Source: Ignavibacteria bacterium UBA961 (GTDB lineage Bacteria > Bacteroidota > Ignavibacteria > Kapaibacteriales > UBA961). Taken from it: 10,899 nucleotides of DNA. Both the position numbers and the translations under genes were made by a program. Shown in pieces: positions 1 to 7,092 of this stretch. The notes beneath the pieces are model-generated. The model ran no database searches and was not told where the DNA came from. It was given only the letters and a program-made list of their open reading frames with translations. Location of the stretch: the NCBI GenBank assembly GCA_002293005.1, contig DBCJ01000028.1, positions 19,605 through 30,503 of the forward strand, given 5' to 3'. The stretch's first letter is position 1. Each line of letters opens with the position of its first letter.

Positions 1-2549
1 AAGAGTGAATCTTTAGACAATTCATTCATCACAGCTTTATACCCATAATAAGCGCGAAGTTTGGACAATGTATCATTGTCCTCACCAATCAAGGATGCGC
101 CTGATTTGATATCGATGGCTTGTGTATTGGTAAATTGATATTTCACTGTATCAAATGCACTTGAAATATATTTCACCTGTTCATCGGAAATGAATGTTCC
201 ATTACCGATTGGACGAATATCTGAATATGCTGTCATGGTGATGATCACTTTTGCAGTATCATTCTTCTCATAAATCTTCCAGAAATTCTTGAGAAGATCG
301 GAAGTGGAATCCACCATATTACGAATATTGCGATCGATGATTTTGGCCTTTTCACGATAATCGGTGCGACGCATTGTCATGAGATCAGAGCGATCCAAGT
401 CTCCGCGATTACCCCAATATTTATTGCGATAATTCAATTCCACCCAAGAAGCTTCTTTCAAATCACCTTCACGAAGTCTTCTCATATGTTCAGTATATCC
501 TTTCGATGTATTCACTTCCCAGAAGGCAGTTTGGAAATATGGAACATTTCTTTCTGCACCGAATACAATTACGGAATCTACAGATAAGCAACATGGAGAT
601 TGACCAAACTGTGCATAGAGTCTGATGGTATCATTCACAATATTTGTTTTGCATGAATCTTCGGCTCTCACCATAGCGCGTGGGATGCGGAGTGGCTCAA
701 AGCGTGTCAAACCGGATGCGATTGATTGCACCGTGCTCGCAACATAATTTGTGTCATAAGAATATGTTGTGTCTTTATATGCAATTGATTTCGTGAAGAT
801 GGCTTTTCGCAATGGTGGAAGCGAATCCACAAATGTGATGGTATCTCTACCGATGCGGAGTCTTCTCGTGTCCACGATTTCCATGCGTTCATTGAATTTC
901 TTTCTGAGTGGTCGATTTTCAAATTGCTCAACCATTATCGTGTCAAAGAGTCGAGCAATGCGTTGCGCTTTCACCGTTTTATCTTGCACCAAAGAATCAT
1001 ATTGTTCTTTGCGTGATTTGTCTTTGATGGAAGCAATTGTTCTTGAAATCACCATTCCATTATAATTGGTGATGACCGGACTGCGATCCTGACATGGTTT
1101 CTTGTCATAAGCTGAACGACCCATTGCTGTGAAAAGAATGCCATCGGGTCTATTCATCATGGAATCTGCAGGAATATGTAAAGAATAGGTATTCCCTTTT
1201 CTCTCAACTTTTCCGGCAATATCACTCATGATGGAAATAGAAGCATCTTTTACTGTCGTATCATTTGTAGCATTGTCAATCACAGTAACATTATAGGTGA
1301 TTGCGCAAGGCTTTGGGGGTTGAACGCAAGGATATGCTGGATCGCATGGTTCACATGGTGGACATGGCTTTGGTGGCTCAATTCCACAGAAGAATGTTGC
1401 CTCGCTACGATAAAGATCCAGCTTACCCATTTCTGCTTTCTTTGCTTCTTCAGGATTTGATTTTCCGAATCGATTAGAAGAATAGAAAAATACATCTGAG
1501 ATGGTATCACTTTCCAATGACGGAGCTTTGTATCGAACATAAGGGAACAATTCATCATGTTCAGATCCAATATCATTGTCTTCACTTGCGAGAGGAATCA
1601 CATCATCTACTGTAAAAGTAGGTTGATTTAGATTCTCAGAAATTGCGAAAAAATCAATATCCAAGAGTGCATAATAAATATCGTAATTCCCTGCTCTATT
1701 TGAAGAGAAGATCAGATGCGGAGTCCCATCTAGACAATACAGAAATGGTGAATACTCATTAAATGGCGTATTGATTTCTTTTTTCCCTTGAAGTATGGCA
1801 AGATTGACTGGTTTACTCCAATTACTTGATCCATATTTTCGGAATGCGACAAACAAATCAGCATTACCTTTTCTTTGAACACCACCAAAAGTATAGATAG
1901 CATTTTCATATGGCGCGGATAATCCACCATTTGTATCTACACGATCCGAACTGAATACAATCATCTCAATTCCGGATGAAGAATGGAGAGCAATTGTTGG
2001 ATGAGAATCCCATGCAGTACTATTTAATTCTTCAATATTTCGGATGAAATCATGTTCCACGCTTTCTTGACGAAAAACTTTTTCGAACAAATCGCTTCCA
2101 CCTTTTATATCTGCACCGCTCAATTCAAAAAAACGAGCGGTTTGCTTATCTGGAACACCTGATGAGGCAAAAACAAATGTTTTATTCCCTTTGAACTCAT
2201 TTGTTTGAACAACTCCACCGATATGATGTATCGCTTTATTGTTCAACATCGCAAATGATTTCCTTTCAGCAGTTGAATCTACTTGATCAAATCCTGATAA
2301 AGGAATGACATAAATCTGTTCTCTTTTACTTCTGTTTGAAGTTACGATGAGCGTATCGCCTTCTTTTCCAATAGTTCCGACAATTGCAGGCGCGAAATCA
2401 TCGGCAGGAGTATTCACTCCTTTTCCAAAGAGGATTGAGGGTTTTGTAATCTTTATTTTTTTTGTTTTCTCTTGTGCTTGGAGTGAATCAATTGCGAATC
2501 CACCAACACAGAGGATGAGTGCAAGTATGAATGTTTTCATAGATTTCAT
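1..2549 (-). CDS. PD40 beta-propeller / Cys-rich / OmpA-like envelope protein (3' end outside window)
   Basis: An open frame of 849 codons runs off the left edge without a stop. Residues 1-25 form a signal peptide (cleavage likely after LQA), with no lipobox. PD40 repeat signatures are clear: IVFSSDR (197-203), LIFSSNR followed by DIYY (279-293) and SSNR (357-360), indicating a periplasmic beta-propeller. A Pro/Cys linker with six Cys follows (388-415), then a small beta domain resembling a carboxypeptidase-regulatory fold (about 416-490), a charged helical stretch, and a divergent OmpA-like region starting near V669, with ITMTAYSD at 770-777 and LSKLRA at 828-833. I chose the ATG at 2549 because it overlaps the previous stop as ATGA; a second in-frame ATG lies at 2540, and neither has a clear ribosome site, which fits translational coupling. 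The domain order recalls PorE of the type IX secretion system but lacks TPRs. Domain calls are firm for PD40, moderate for OmpA; the specific role is unknown. Confidence 0.85.
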   Translation of the reverse strand, partial: MKSMKTFILALILCVGGFAIDSLQAQEKTKKIKITKPSILFGKGVNTPADDFAPAIVGTIGKEGDTLIVTSNRSKREQIYVIPLSGFDQVDSTAERKSFAMLNNKAIHHIGGVVQTNEFKGNKTFVFASSGVPDKQTARFFELSGADIKGGSDLFEKVFRQESVEHDFIRNIEELNSTAWDSHPTIALHSSSGIEMIVFSSDRVDTNGGLSAPYENAIYTFGGVQRKGNADLFVAFRKYGSSNWSKPVNLAILQGKKEINTPFNEYSPFLYCLDGTPHLIFSSNRAGNYDIYYALLDIDFFAISENLNQPTFTVDDVIPLASEDNDIGSEHDELFPYVRYKAPSLESDTISDVFFYSSNRFGKSNPEEAKKAEMGKLDLYRSEATFFCGIEPPKPCPPCEPCDPAYPCVQPPKPCAITYNVTVIDNATNDTTVKDASISIMSDIAGKVERKGNTYSLHIPADSMMNRPDGILFTAMGRSAYDKKPCQDRSPVITNYNGMVISRTIASIKDKSRKEQYDSLVQDKTVKAQRIARLFDTIMVEQFENRPLRKKFNERMEIVDTRRLRIGRDTITFVDSLPPLRKAIFTKSIAYKDTTYSYDTNYVASTVQSIASGLTRFEPLRIPRAMVRAEDSCKTNIVNDTIRLYAQFGQSPCCLSVDSVIVFGAERNVPYFQTAFWEVNTSKGYTEHMRRLREGDLKEASWVELNYRNKYWGNRGDLDRSDLMTMRRTDYREKAKIIDRNIRNMVDSTSDLLKNFWKIYEKNDTAKVIITMTAYSDIRPIGNGTFISDEQVKYISSAFDTVKYQFTNTQAIDIKSGASLIGEDNDTLSKLRAYYGYKAVMNELSKDSL

Positions 2550-3403
2550 AATGGATCGCAAGTGGTACAAGAATTAACAGCTTCACTAAATTTAAATGTC
2601 GCACGCAGTAATTGCGGAGATAATATCCCTGTTCGTAAATTGGAAACTAATACATAGAATTTTACCCCATTCACTGCTTCATAATAGAACACCTCACCAA
2701 GTCGTAAATCTGATGTGTAAGTGTCCAGATTTCCCGCAATTGATCTCTTGAAAGGAGGAAGTATGAGTCCGGTATTCTTGGCAGTGGGCCAAGGGGCGGG
2801 ATATGTATATGTTGGAAGCAATGGATCCGGATGCGTCGCAATAATGGAAAATGAAGAACCATTATTCGTTTCACCGTATGAAATTGCTTGTTGTGTATAT
2901 TGTTCGCATAGTGCATTTGCATTCAATTCATTTTTTTTATTATTGATCCAAGTCTCAAAAGCATTGGCATCATCAAAAGGAATAAATTCATTCAACCGTA
3001 AAAATTTACCACGCATTCTTAATCGCACAGTGGAATTCAATACATTAAGATTATCAATGAGAATGGTATCAACAAGAAAATCACCTTCCTGAATGGAATT
3101 GGGCGGTTGATCAAATCTATATGTGGTTGTATAACCCGGGAGTGGAAATGCGTTTTCCGTAAATTGCCAAGCTCCCTGATTGAATCTAGAGTCATTGGGC
3201 AATGATCCCGATGAAACAAAGGATGCCGGAAATCGAAATGTCGCGATATTAAATTTAGCATCTGTTATATCTGAGTTGAAAACCGCTACCGTGCCTTCAC
3301 GAACCAGTGTTTCCAATGAGGTAGGCGAACCTGGCTCTGGAGTATAACAGCCGCCAAGCGAAATCAAAGTCATGAAAGCGATTATTGATAATATATATTT
3401 CAT
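2546..3403 (-). CDS. Predicted outer-membrane or periplasmic lipoprotein, unknown function
   Basis: This 285-residue protein begins with a lipoprotein signal peptide: MKY, a hydrophobic core, and the lipobox LGGC with Cys19 as the lipidated residue. The rest contains no family I recognise; it looks soluble and beta-rich, with many Pro, Asn and Ser residues. A single Cys166 and a terminal CTTC (279-282) four residues from the end are its only other cysteines. It is the third gene of a four-gene unit: its start shares one base with the stop of the upstream gene (TAATG), and its TGA overlaps the ATG of the PD40 gene. AGGAG about 10 bases upstream of the ATG supports the start. Periplasmic-side partner of the neighbouring barrel and PD40 proteins is an inference from the operon only. 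Confidence 0.85.
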   Translation of the reverse strand: MKYILSIIAFMTLISLGGCYTPEPGSPTSLETLVREGTVAVFNSDITDAKFNIATFRFPASFVSSGSLPNDSRFNQGAWQFTENAFPLPGYTTTYRFDQPPNSIQEGDFLVDTILIDNLNVLNSTVRLRMRGKFLRLNEFIPFDDANAFETWINNKKNELNANALCEQYTQQAISYGETNNGSSFSIIATHPDPLLPTYTYPAPWPTAKNTGLILPPFKRSIAGNLDTYTSDLRLGEVFYYEAVNGVKFYVLVSNLRTGILSPQLLRATFKFSEAVNSCTTCDPL

Positions 3404-4719
3404 TAGTACATCACTCCTAATCTCAATTGAAATGTTCCCATGCGTCGAGTTCCCGGCACATTGTTAAAGCCAAGTAATGAATATGAGTCACCAACTGCTA
3501 TATCACGATAGCCAAGATCAATTTCAATATCCATATTCTTCATGACCGGTATATCAATACCAACACCGAACCCATATGAAATTGGTAATGACCAATTCAT
3601 GTCTATCTCTCCATTTGTTTGTGCATCCCTGATTCTTGCAGAGCATTCATCGCATTCAAAACCGAGAGACATTGACAATGCCGCAAGCGAAGCAGCATCA
3701 AAAGCGAGACCCAATTCATTGTACACATAGGGTTTCATACAACCGAAAATTGCCTTAAGAATTCCATCGCTTTCTACATCCTCGCGAACGGGTTTATTTG
3801 CTTCATCGCCATAGACATCCACGTAAAGGAAACTCTTGTTTTCCTTTCCTTTTTGAGAATTCTTTACAGGAACAAGATAATGTCTAGTGGTCAGCAAACC
3901 GATTGGTCTATTCACAAGCGGCATATCGGCTAATATGTCATTAGGCTTAAATTCACCGGCATTTATCGTGGCTATTCCCTGAACATAAGTCAAACCCAAT
4001 GCCCAGCGATAGTCCTCACCAAGTCGAATACCAGCTGTGAGATCACCTCCAAATTGGAGGCGGTCAATAGCAGGATTTCCAATAAGTGAATTGCTAATTA
4101 CTCTATCGGCAAATGAAGTTCCACGAATATGTCCCGCAGCCCAGAAATCAGAATAATCTCTGTCGAAACAGGAAAAATTAAATCCCGCATTGATTCCAAG
4201 TGCTAGTTTTAGCGAAAGATCAAGCCCCACACCAAGCGAAAAAGGTTCACAATTACATGGTTTATTCAATACATCAACAATAGGAATTGAACGGATTTCA
4301 GGAATCTGTTTTGTGACATGGAAACTTTCCACGAGATTGAATCCACCCAAACTATCGGTCTGTATATCCGGAAATAGAGAAGGAATGCTCTCAATATGCT
4401 TCATTGGAATGAGCATCCCATTTCCTGTCACCTTATTGTCAACCTTATCTTTAAAGGCAAAGACCGTGTCAATCGGATTATTTGCTGTATCACGCAAGAT
4501 TTGAACATATTCAACATATCCGCGTAAAGTGCGACCATCACGATTGACATTTCCTGAAGATTTTTGAAAATACTTTTCAGAAACCTCAGGCTTGATACGC
4601 ACAGCATCTTCGTACAAAAGTCTCTTCTTTTCAGCTTCTGTGAATTTTGGACCACTGCATCCGGTGAGTATGAGCAATGTGAAGCCCATCATCAATAAGA
4701 GGGTTTTGTGTAATCTCAT
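3403..4719 (-). CDS. Lipoprotein with beta-barrel-like C-terminal half
   Basis: The 438-residue product starts with a lipoprotein signal peptide ending in the lipobox LTGC (18-21). Residues 22-150 are a polar, mixed region with many charged residues. From about residue 158 onward there are alternating hydrophobic/polar Gly-rich segments such as LGVGLDLSL, LALGINAGF, ALGLTYVQG and YGFGVGIDI, and the chain ends FQLRLGVMY, with a terminal aromatic as in the C-terminal strand recognised by the BAM complex. This suggests an outer-membrane barrel that is also lipid-anchored. Cysteines occur as CNC (155-157), C184, C327 and CDEC (356-359). The ATG overlaps the upstream stop (ATGA) and has a strong AGGAGGT site five bases before it. 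No family name can be assigned. An alternative is a periplasmic beta-sandwich lipoprotein whose Gly-rich strands do not insert in the membrane. Confidence 0.85.
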   Translation of the reverse strand: MRLHKTLLLMMGFTLLILTGCSGPKFTEAEKKRLLYEDAVRIKPEVSEKYFQKSSGNVNRDGRTLRGYVEYVQILRDTANNPIDTVFAFKDKVDNKVTGNGMLIPMKHIESIPSLFPDIQTDSLGGFNLVESFHVTKQIPEIRSIPIVDVLNKPCNCEPFSLGVGLDLSLKLALGINAGFNFSCFDRDYSDFWAAGHIRGTSFADRVISNSLIGNPAIDRLQFGGDLTAGIRLGEDYRWALGLTYVQGIATINAGEFKPNDILADMPLVNRPIGLLTTRHYLVPVKNSQKGKENKSFLYVDVYGDEANKPVREDVESDGILKAIFGCMKPYVYNELGLAFDAASLAALSMSLGFECDECSARIRDAQTNGEIDMNWSLPISYGFGVGIDIPVMKNMDIEIDLGYRDIAVGDSYSLLGFNNVPGTRRMGTFQLRLGVMY

Positions 4720-5285
4720 TTACCACCTCCTAATGGAATACCAAGATGCACCATGCCTGAAAGACCCGATAAGTGTGGTCTATCAAGATCTCTCAACATA
4801 TTGAAAGTGGTATATCTGGCAGATAGCGTGATGAACCAATCACAACAGGGATTCTCATAATTGAAGAGATATCCTGCCTCAAGTGTGCCAGGCATGCCAA
4901 GGACGCCTTCATCATCATCACCCGTAATTATTGAAATTCCCGTACCAAATCCAATATACAATGGAACATTAGGTGCATCCCATGGGAACCACCTAATATT
5001 TGCTTGAATATTTACAACATTTGGGAGAGAATAAATACGAGGACTGGTATATTCCAAACTGTCTATGGGACCATAATACCCATAATTCACGGTGAATACC
5101 GGCCACATATTACAAAACTTGTGAACTCCATATTGGAATTCTCCGTGCAAACCAAGGTCGCTTTGCTCGGGAAACTGTGTTTGAGGCATGGCAGCGCCCA
5201 GACCAAGTCCCACGAATGTTTGCCCATTCGTAGTCTGGCTCATAAACCACATACACAGAAGCATGGAAAGGAGCACTTTCTTCAT
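4716..5285 (-). CDS. Small outer-membrane beta-barrel protein
   Basis: This 189-residue protein has a typical signal peptide (MKK, then hydrophobic residues to about 21, cleavage near TNG/QT). The mature part is a series of amphipathic, aromatic- and Gly-rich strands (FVGLGLGAAM, FTVNYGYYG, VNIQANIRWF, LYIGFGTGIS, LEAGYLFNY, FITLSARYTTF, GMVHLGIPLG), which fits an eight-stranded porin-like or OmpW/PorT-like barrel. A vicinal Cys pair is at 147-148. It is the first gene of the four-gene unit, with AGGA six bases ahead of the ATG. Its last codons (LGGGK) contain the ribosome-binding site of the next gene. I see no PorP/SprF hallmark, and the protein is shorter than that family. Fold call is good; transported or bound ligand is unknown. 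Confidence 0.85.
   Translation of the reverse strand: MKKVLLSMLLCMWFMSQTTNGQTFVGLGLGAAMPQTQFPEQSDLGLHGEFQYGVHKFCNMWPVFTVNYGYYGPIDSLEYTSPRIYSLPNVVNIQANIRWFPWDAPNVPLYIGFGTGISIITGDDDEGVLGMPGTLEAGYLFNYENPCCDWFITLSARYTTFNMLRDLDRPHLSGLSGMVHLGIPLGGGK
4725..4731 (-). promoter_or_regulatory. Ribosome-binding site AGGAGGT inside the upstream gene's last codons
   Basis: The minus strand reads AGGAGGT five bases before the ATG at 4719. The same bases encode the Gly-rich C-terminus of the small barrel protein, whose TGA overlaps that ATG. The site fixes the start of the barrel-like lipoprotein and allows both coupled and independent initiation. Confidence 0.8.
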
Positions 5286-5484
5286 GTATCTTCCTATAAA
5301 ATGACTATTCGCTATATCCTATTATATATTCAAGTCTTTGCGAAATCTCTCCCAAACTCGTTGCCCGTCTTGAATTCATATCAATGTGTTCCGCTCATTG
5401 CACCCAATAGGCCCCGGAATCTAATTCATCGATTGTGTAAATATAGGGTAATTGACAGTTGAGAACAAATACTGTGGAAAGAAG
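5286..5484. other. Intergenic spacer between terminator and envelope operon
   Basis: About 200 bases separate the terminator stem from the start of the small barrel gene. Apart from the candidate -10 hexamer I see no gene, tRNA-like fold, repeat or recognised riboswitch. The piece presumably holds the operon promoter and 5' leader. Confidence 0.6.
5321..5326 (-). promoter_or_regulatory. Possible -10 element for the four-gene envelope operon
   Basis: A TATAAT hexamer lies on the minus strand about 35 bases before the ATG at 5285, in the only sizeable spacer upstream of the operon. At the right distance the -35 position reads only GAGATT or AGATTT, a poor match, and I do not see a Bacteroidota-type TAnnTTTG box. 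A promoter is expected here because a terminator-like stem lies further upstream, but the exact element is uncertain. Confidence 0.35.
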
Positions 5485-5510
5485 AACAGCCACTTTTCGG
5501 GGTGGCTGTT
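5485..5510 (-). terminator. Rho-independent terminator after the TM2 gene
   Basis: AACAGCCAC and GTGGCTGTT form a perfect 9-bp stem with an 8-base loop, starting seven bases after the TAA of the TM2 gene. On the minus strand the stem is followed by the pyrimidine-rich tail CTTCTTTCC, which is not a pure T run. It separates the small-gene cluster from the envelope operon; read-through is possible given the imperfect tail. Confidence 0.75.
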
Positions 5511-5517
5511 GAAGTGT

Positions 5518-5862
5518 TTATCGAAGCATGGTCGCTATCTCTGATGCAACCTTGGCATTGTACTCGAATGTGAGTTTTTTGTGATTCACCAAATCCATGA
5601 CGGTTCCAATCCAACACCAACCACATGTGAGTAAATGCACAATACCCGAGCCAACTTTATCCAGGAAAAATCTGTGCAAACCGGGGAGAAATACCATCGC
5701 CACGATGATCATGATCAAAATCATGCTATTATCTCGTCTTCTCTGCGAATATGCCAATGCAAATTGCTGGGCTTCCGGCTCAGTCAATTGATCGAAAATG
5801 GCTTGAACAAACATCAATTCCTGCCCCTCAATCGAGGGCAAATAAGTCATGGCTTGTGGCAT
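5518..5862 (-). CDS. TM2 domain-containing membrane protein
   Basis: This 114-residue protein has a polar N-terminal part (1-45) followed by two hydrophobic segments (about 46-60 and 70-92) joined by GLHRFFLDKVGSG (61-73). That is the signature of the TM2 domain, usually G-x-HRFYLG-K-x-x-x-G, and the second helix contains the usual TCGWCWIGTVMDL-type aromatic pattern. Asp68 stands where the family mostly has Gly. TM2 proteins are inner-membrane proteins with no settled biochemical role. The start at 5862 has AAAGG nine bases upstream; a later Met5 is less well placed. The gene is last in a run of small envelope genes and is followed directly by a terminator stem. The long cytosolic N-terminal region, rich in Gln and Glu, has no match I recognise. 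Confidence 0.85.
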   Translation of the reverse strand: MPQAMTYLPSIEGQELMFVQAIFDQLTEPEAQQFALAYSQRRRDNSMILIMIIVAMVFLPGLHRFFLDKVGSGIVHLLTCGWCWIGTVMDLVNHKKLTFEYNAKVASEIATMLR

Positions 5863-5913
5863 GAGAGTTAACCTTTAGAAATGTTAATTACTGTAAGTAA
5901 AAGCAAAATTACT

Positions 5914-6627
5914 TCACTTTACGTAATCAATTTCATAAAGTTCCTTACTACTCCTAAAATTGTAAAAATTTCCTCTTGGATAATACATTGGATCCTGCCA
6001 TTCATACAGTGAAATTGATGGTATTGCACTTTTGTCTTTTGAAGCAATTGCCTCTTTCCCAAGTGATTTACCAATACAAAAACTTCTTCCAATATCTGAG
6101 TATCCATTTTCTCTGGTATAATCATTATTCACCAATACGATTACATTTTGATATAATGGAAATGACTCATTATCGGTTTGAACTGTGTTTCCGTCTCGAT
6201 AGCTTATCTTATATTTACCTGTACTCACCCGCTCTTTGATAAAATCTCTATTCCCATTCATTGCCCAACGATAATTATATACAATGTCTATTGTTGAATC
6301 AGCATTAATTGTTGCTATTACTTGAGTATAATCTTTTTCAGAAGATCCAAATTTAAGAACTGTTCCGGGTTTTAATGTAGTTAGATCAATTTCTTGATTA
6401 ATACGATTTCTAACTTCAATTGATGATTTTTCAGAGTACATTTCTTTGGTAATCATACCTGAATCGATTGCAATCTTAAGTTTGGAATCCTCTTTATTGA
6501 TTTCAACCTGAGCAACTCCAGAGGAATCTTCTTCTTTGTCTCCATTGATTGCAACTACGATTGCTGCTATAATAATTACCCAAAACCACCATTTTTTGTA
6601 CATAGGTGTTTTTTCTTCTTCACTCAT
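5914..6627 (-). CDS. Membrane-anchored protein of unknown function, AT-rich gene
   Basis: The product (237 residues from this start) opens with a short acidic tail, then YKKWWFWV and a single hydrophobic helix (about 13-27), followed by a long polar domain. Positive residues before the helix and acidic residues after it suggest an N-in, C-out topology with the domain in the periplasm. The domain looks like mixed alpha/beta with repeated short strands, contains one Cys and ends YEIDYVK; I recognise no family. A further upstream ATG at 6654 would add nine residues but has no ribosome site, whereas GGAG sits six bases before the ATG at 6627, so I chose the latter. Base composition is about 30% G+C in sampled stretches, clearly lower than guaA and the OmpA gene. 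Acquisition by transfer is possible but not shown. Confidence 0.75.
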   Translation of the reverse strand: MSEEEKTPMYKKWWFWVIIIAAIVVAINGDKEEDSSGVAQVEINKEDSKLKIAIDSGMITKEMYSEKSSIEVRNRINQEIDLTTLKPGTVLKFGSSEKDYTQVIATINADSTIDIVYNYRWAMNGNRDFIKERVSTGKYKISYRDGNTVQTDNESFPLYQNVIVLVNNDYTRENGYSDIGRSFCIGKSLGKEAIASKDKSAIPSISLYEWQDPMYYPRGNFYNFRSSKELYEIDYVK

Positions 6628-6633
6628 AGATTT

Positions 6634-6637
6634 CTCC
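6634..6637 (-). promoter_or_regulatory. Ribosome-binding site deciding the start at 6627
   Basis: GGAG on the minus strand lies six bases before the ATG at 6627. The alternative ATG at 6654 has only AT-rich sequence without purine clusters before it. Confidence 0.65.
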
Positions 6638-6676
6638 ACTGTAAAAACATACAATTAACTGTTTGCTTTAAATCAA

Positions 6677-6988
6677 TTAAGCACTGACTTTGTTTTGATA
6701 TTGTTCTTTCAATTTGGTTGAAAAGAGTTGTATGGCTTTATCTTTTGCCTTATTTGTGGCAAATTCGGGCAGACCTAATTCATCAACATGGACTTTTAGA
6801 TTTTCTTCATAAAATCCATCAGCCAATTCTTGAAAATACTCATCACCTGCATCAGACTTTGCTTCTACTTTATCTGCAGATATTTTCTTTTTATTAATCA
6901 TTTCACTTGCAAGATTACCTATGTACATAAGTTTAAGGCTAATGCCGAGTACAGGCACCCAGCCCAATAGTGTAACTAGTAACTTCAT
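6677..6988 (-). CDS. Small single-pass membrane or exported protein, unknown function
   Basis: The 103-residue product starts MKLLVTLLGWVPVLGISL, a hydrophobic N-terminus that could be an uncleaved signal anchor, since no convincing cleavage motif follows. The remainder is charged and helix-prone, rich in Lys, Glu and Asp (for example AKSDAGDEYFQELADGF and KLKEQYQNKVSA), with no Cys and no recognised family. GGAG five bases ahead of the ATG at 6988 decides the start; an in-frame ATG at 7057 would add 23 polar residues that look like translated leader. The gene stands 104 bases after the lipoprotein gene and 49 bases before the AT-rich membrane-anchored gene, so the three could share a transcript. 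Confidence 0.7.
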   Translation of the reverse strand: MKLLVTLLGWVPVLGISLKLMYIGNLASEMINKKKISADKVEAKSDAGDEYFQELADGFYEENLKVHVDELGLPEFATNKAKDKAIQLFSTKLKEQYQNKVSA

Positions 6989-6993
6989 ATAAA

Positions 6994-6997
6994 CTCC
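6994..6997 (-). promoter_or_regulatory. Ribosome-binding site deciding the start at 6988
   Basis: GGAG on the minus strand is five bases upstream of the ATG at 6988. The product from this ATG starts at once with a hydrophobic segment, as expected for an exported or anchored protein, which supports it over the ATG at 7057. Confidence 0.65.
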
Positions 6998-7092
6998 ATT
7001 CCTACTCATTTGGCTTTTCGGATCCGCCCCGTTTTTATGGTGGTAACCGGTCTCCACTTACATTCAAATGGTTTTTACTTTATAATTTTTCC

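Noticed and set aside
769..1065. Plus-strand open frames opposite the long envelope genes (this and several others)
   Set aside because: They lie antisense to genes with clear signal peptides and domains, and their translations show no coherent domain, so they are frame shadows.
5250..5285. Cys11 in the small barrel's signal peptide as a lipobox
   Set aside because: MLLC lies too early, in the middle of the hydrophobic core, and an ordinary cleavage site follows near residue 21.
5452..5457. TTGACA on the plus strand as a -35 box
   Set aside because: No -10 element at a proper distance and no plus-strand gene follows.
6628..6654. Upstream ATG extending the KKWWFW protein by nine residues
   Set aside because: There is no ribosome-binding site before it, while GGAG lies six bases before the ATG at 6627.
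6989..7057. Upstream in-frame ATG extending the small protein gene by 23 residues
   Set aside because: The extra residues are polar, would bury the hydrophobic N-terminus, and the later ATG at 6988 has a well-spaced GGAG.
7055..7072. Hairpin CCATTT/AAGTGG in the leader before the 103-residue gene
   Set aside because: Six pairs including a G-U and no T tail; not distinguishable from chance structure, and no riboswitch pattern is recognisable.
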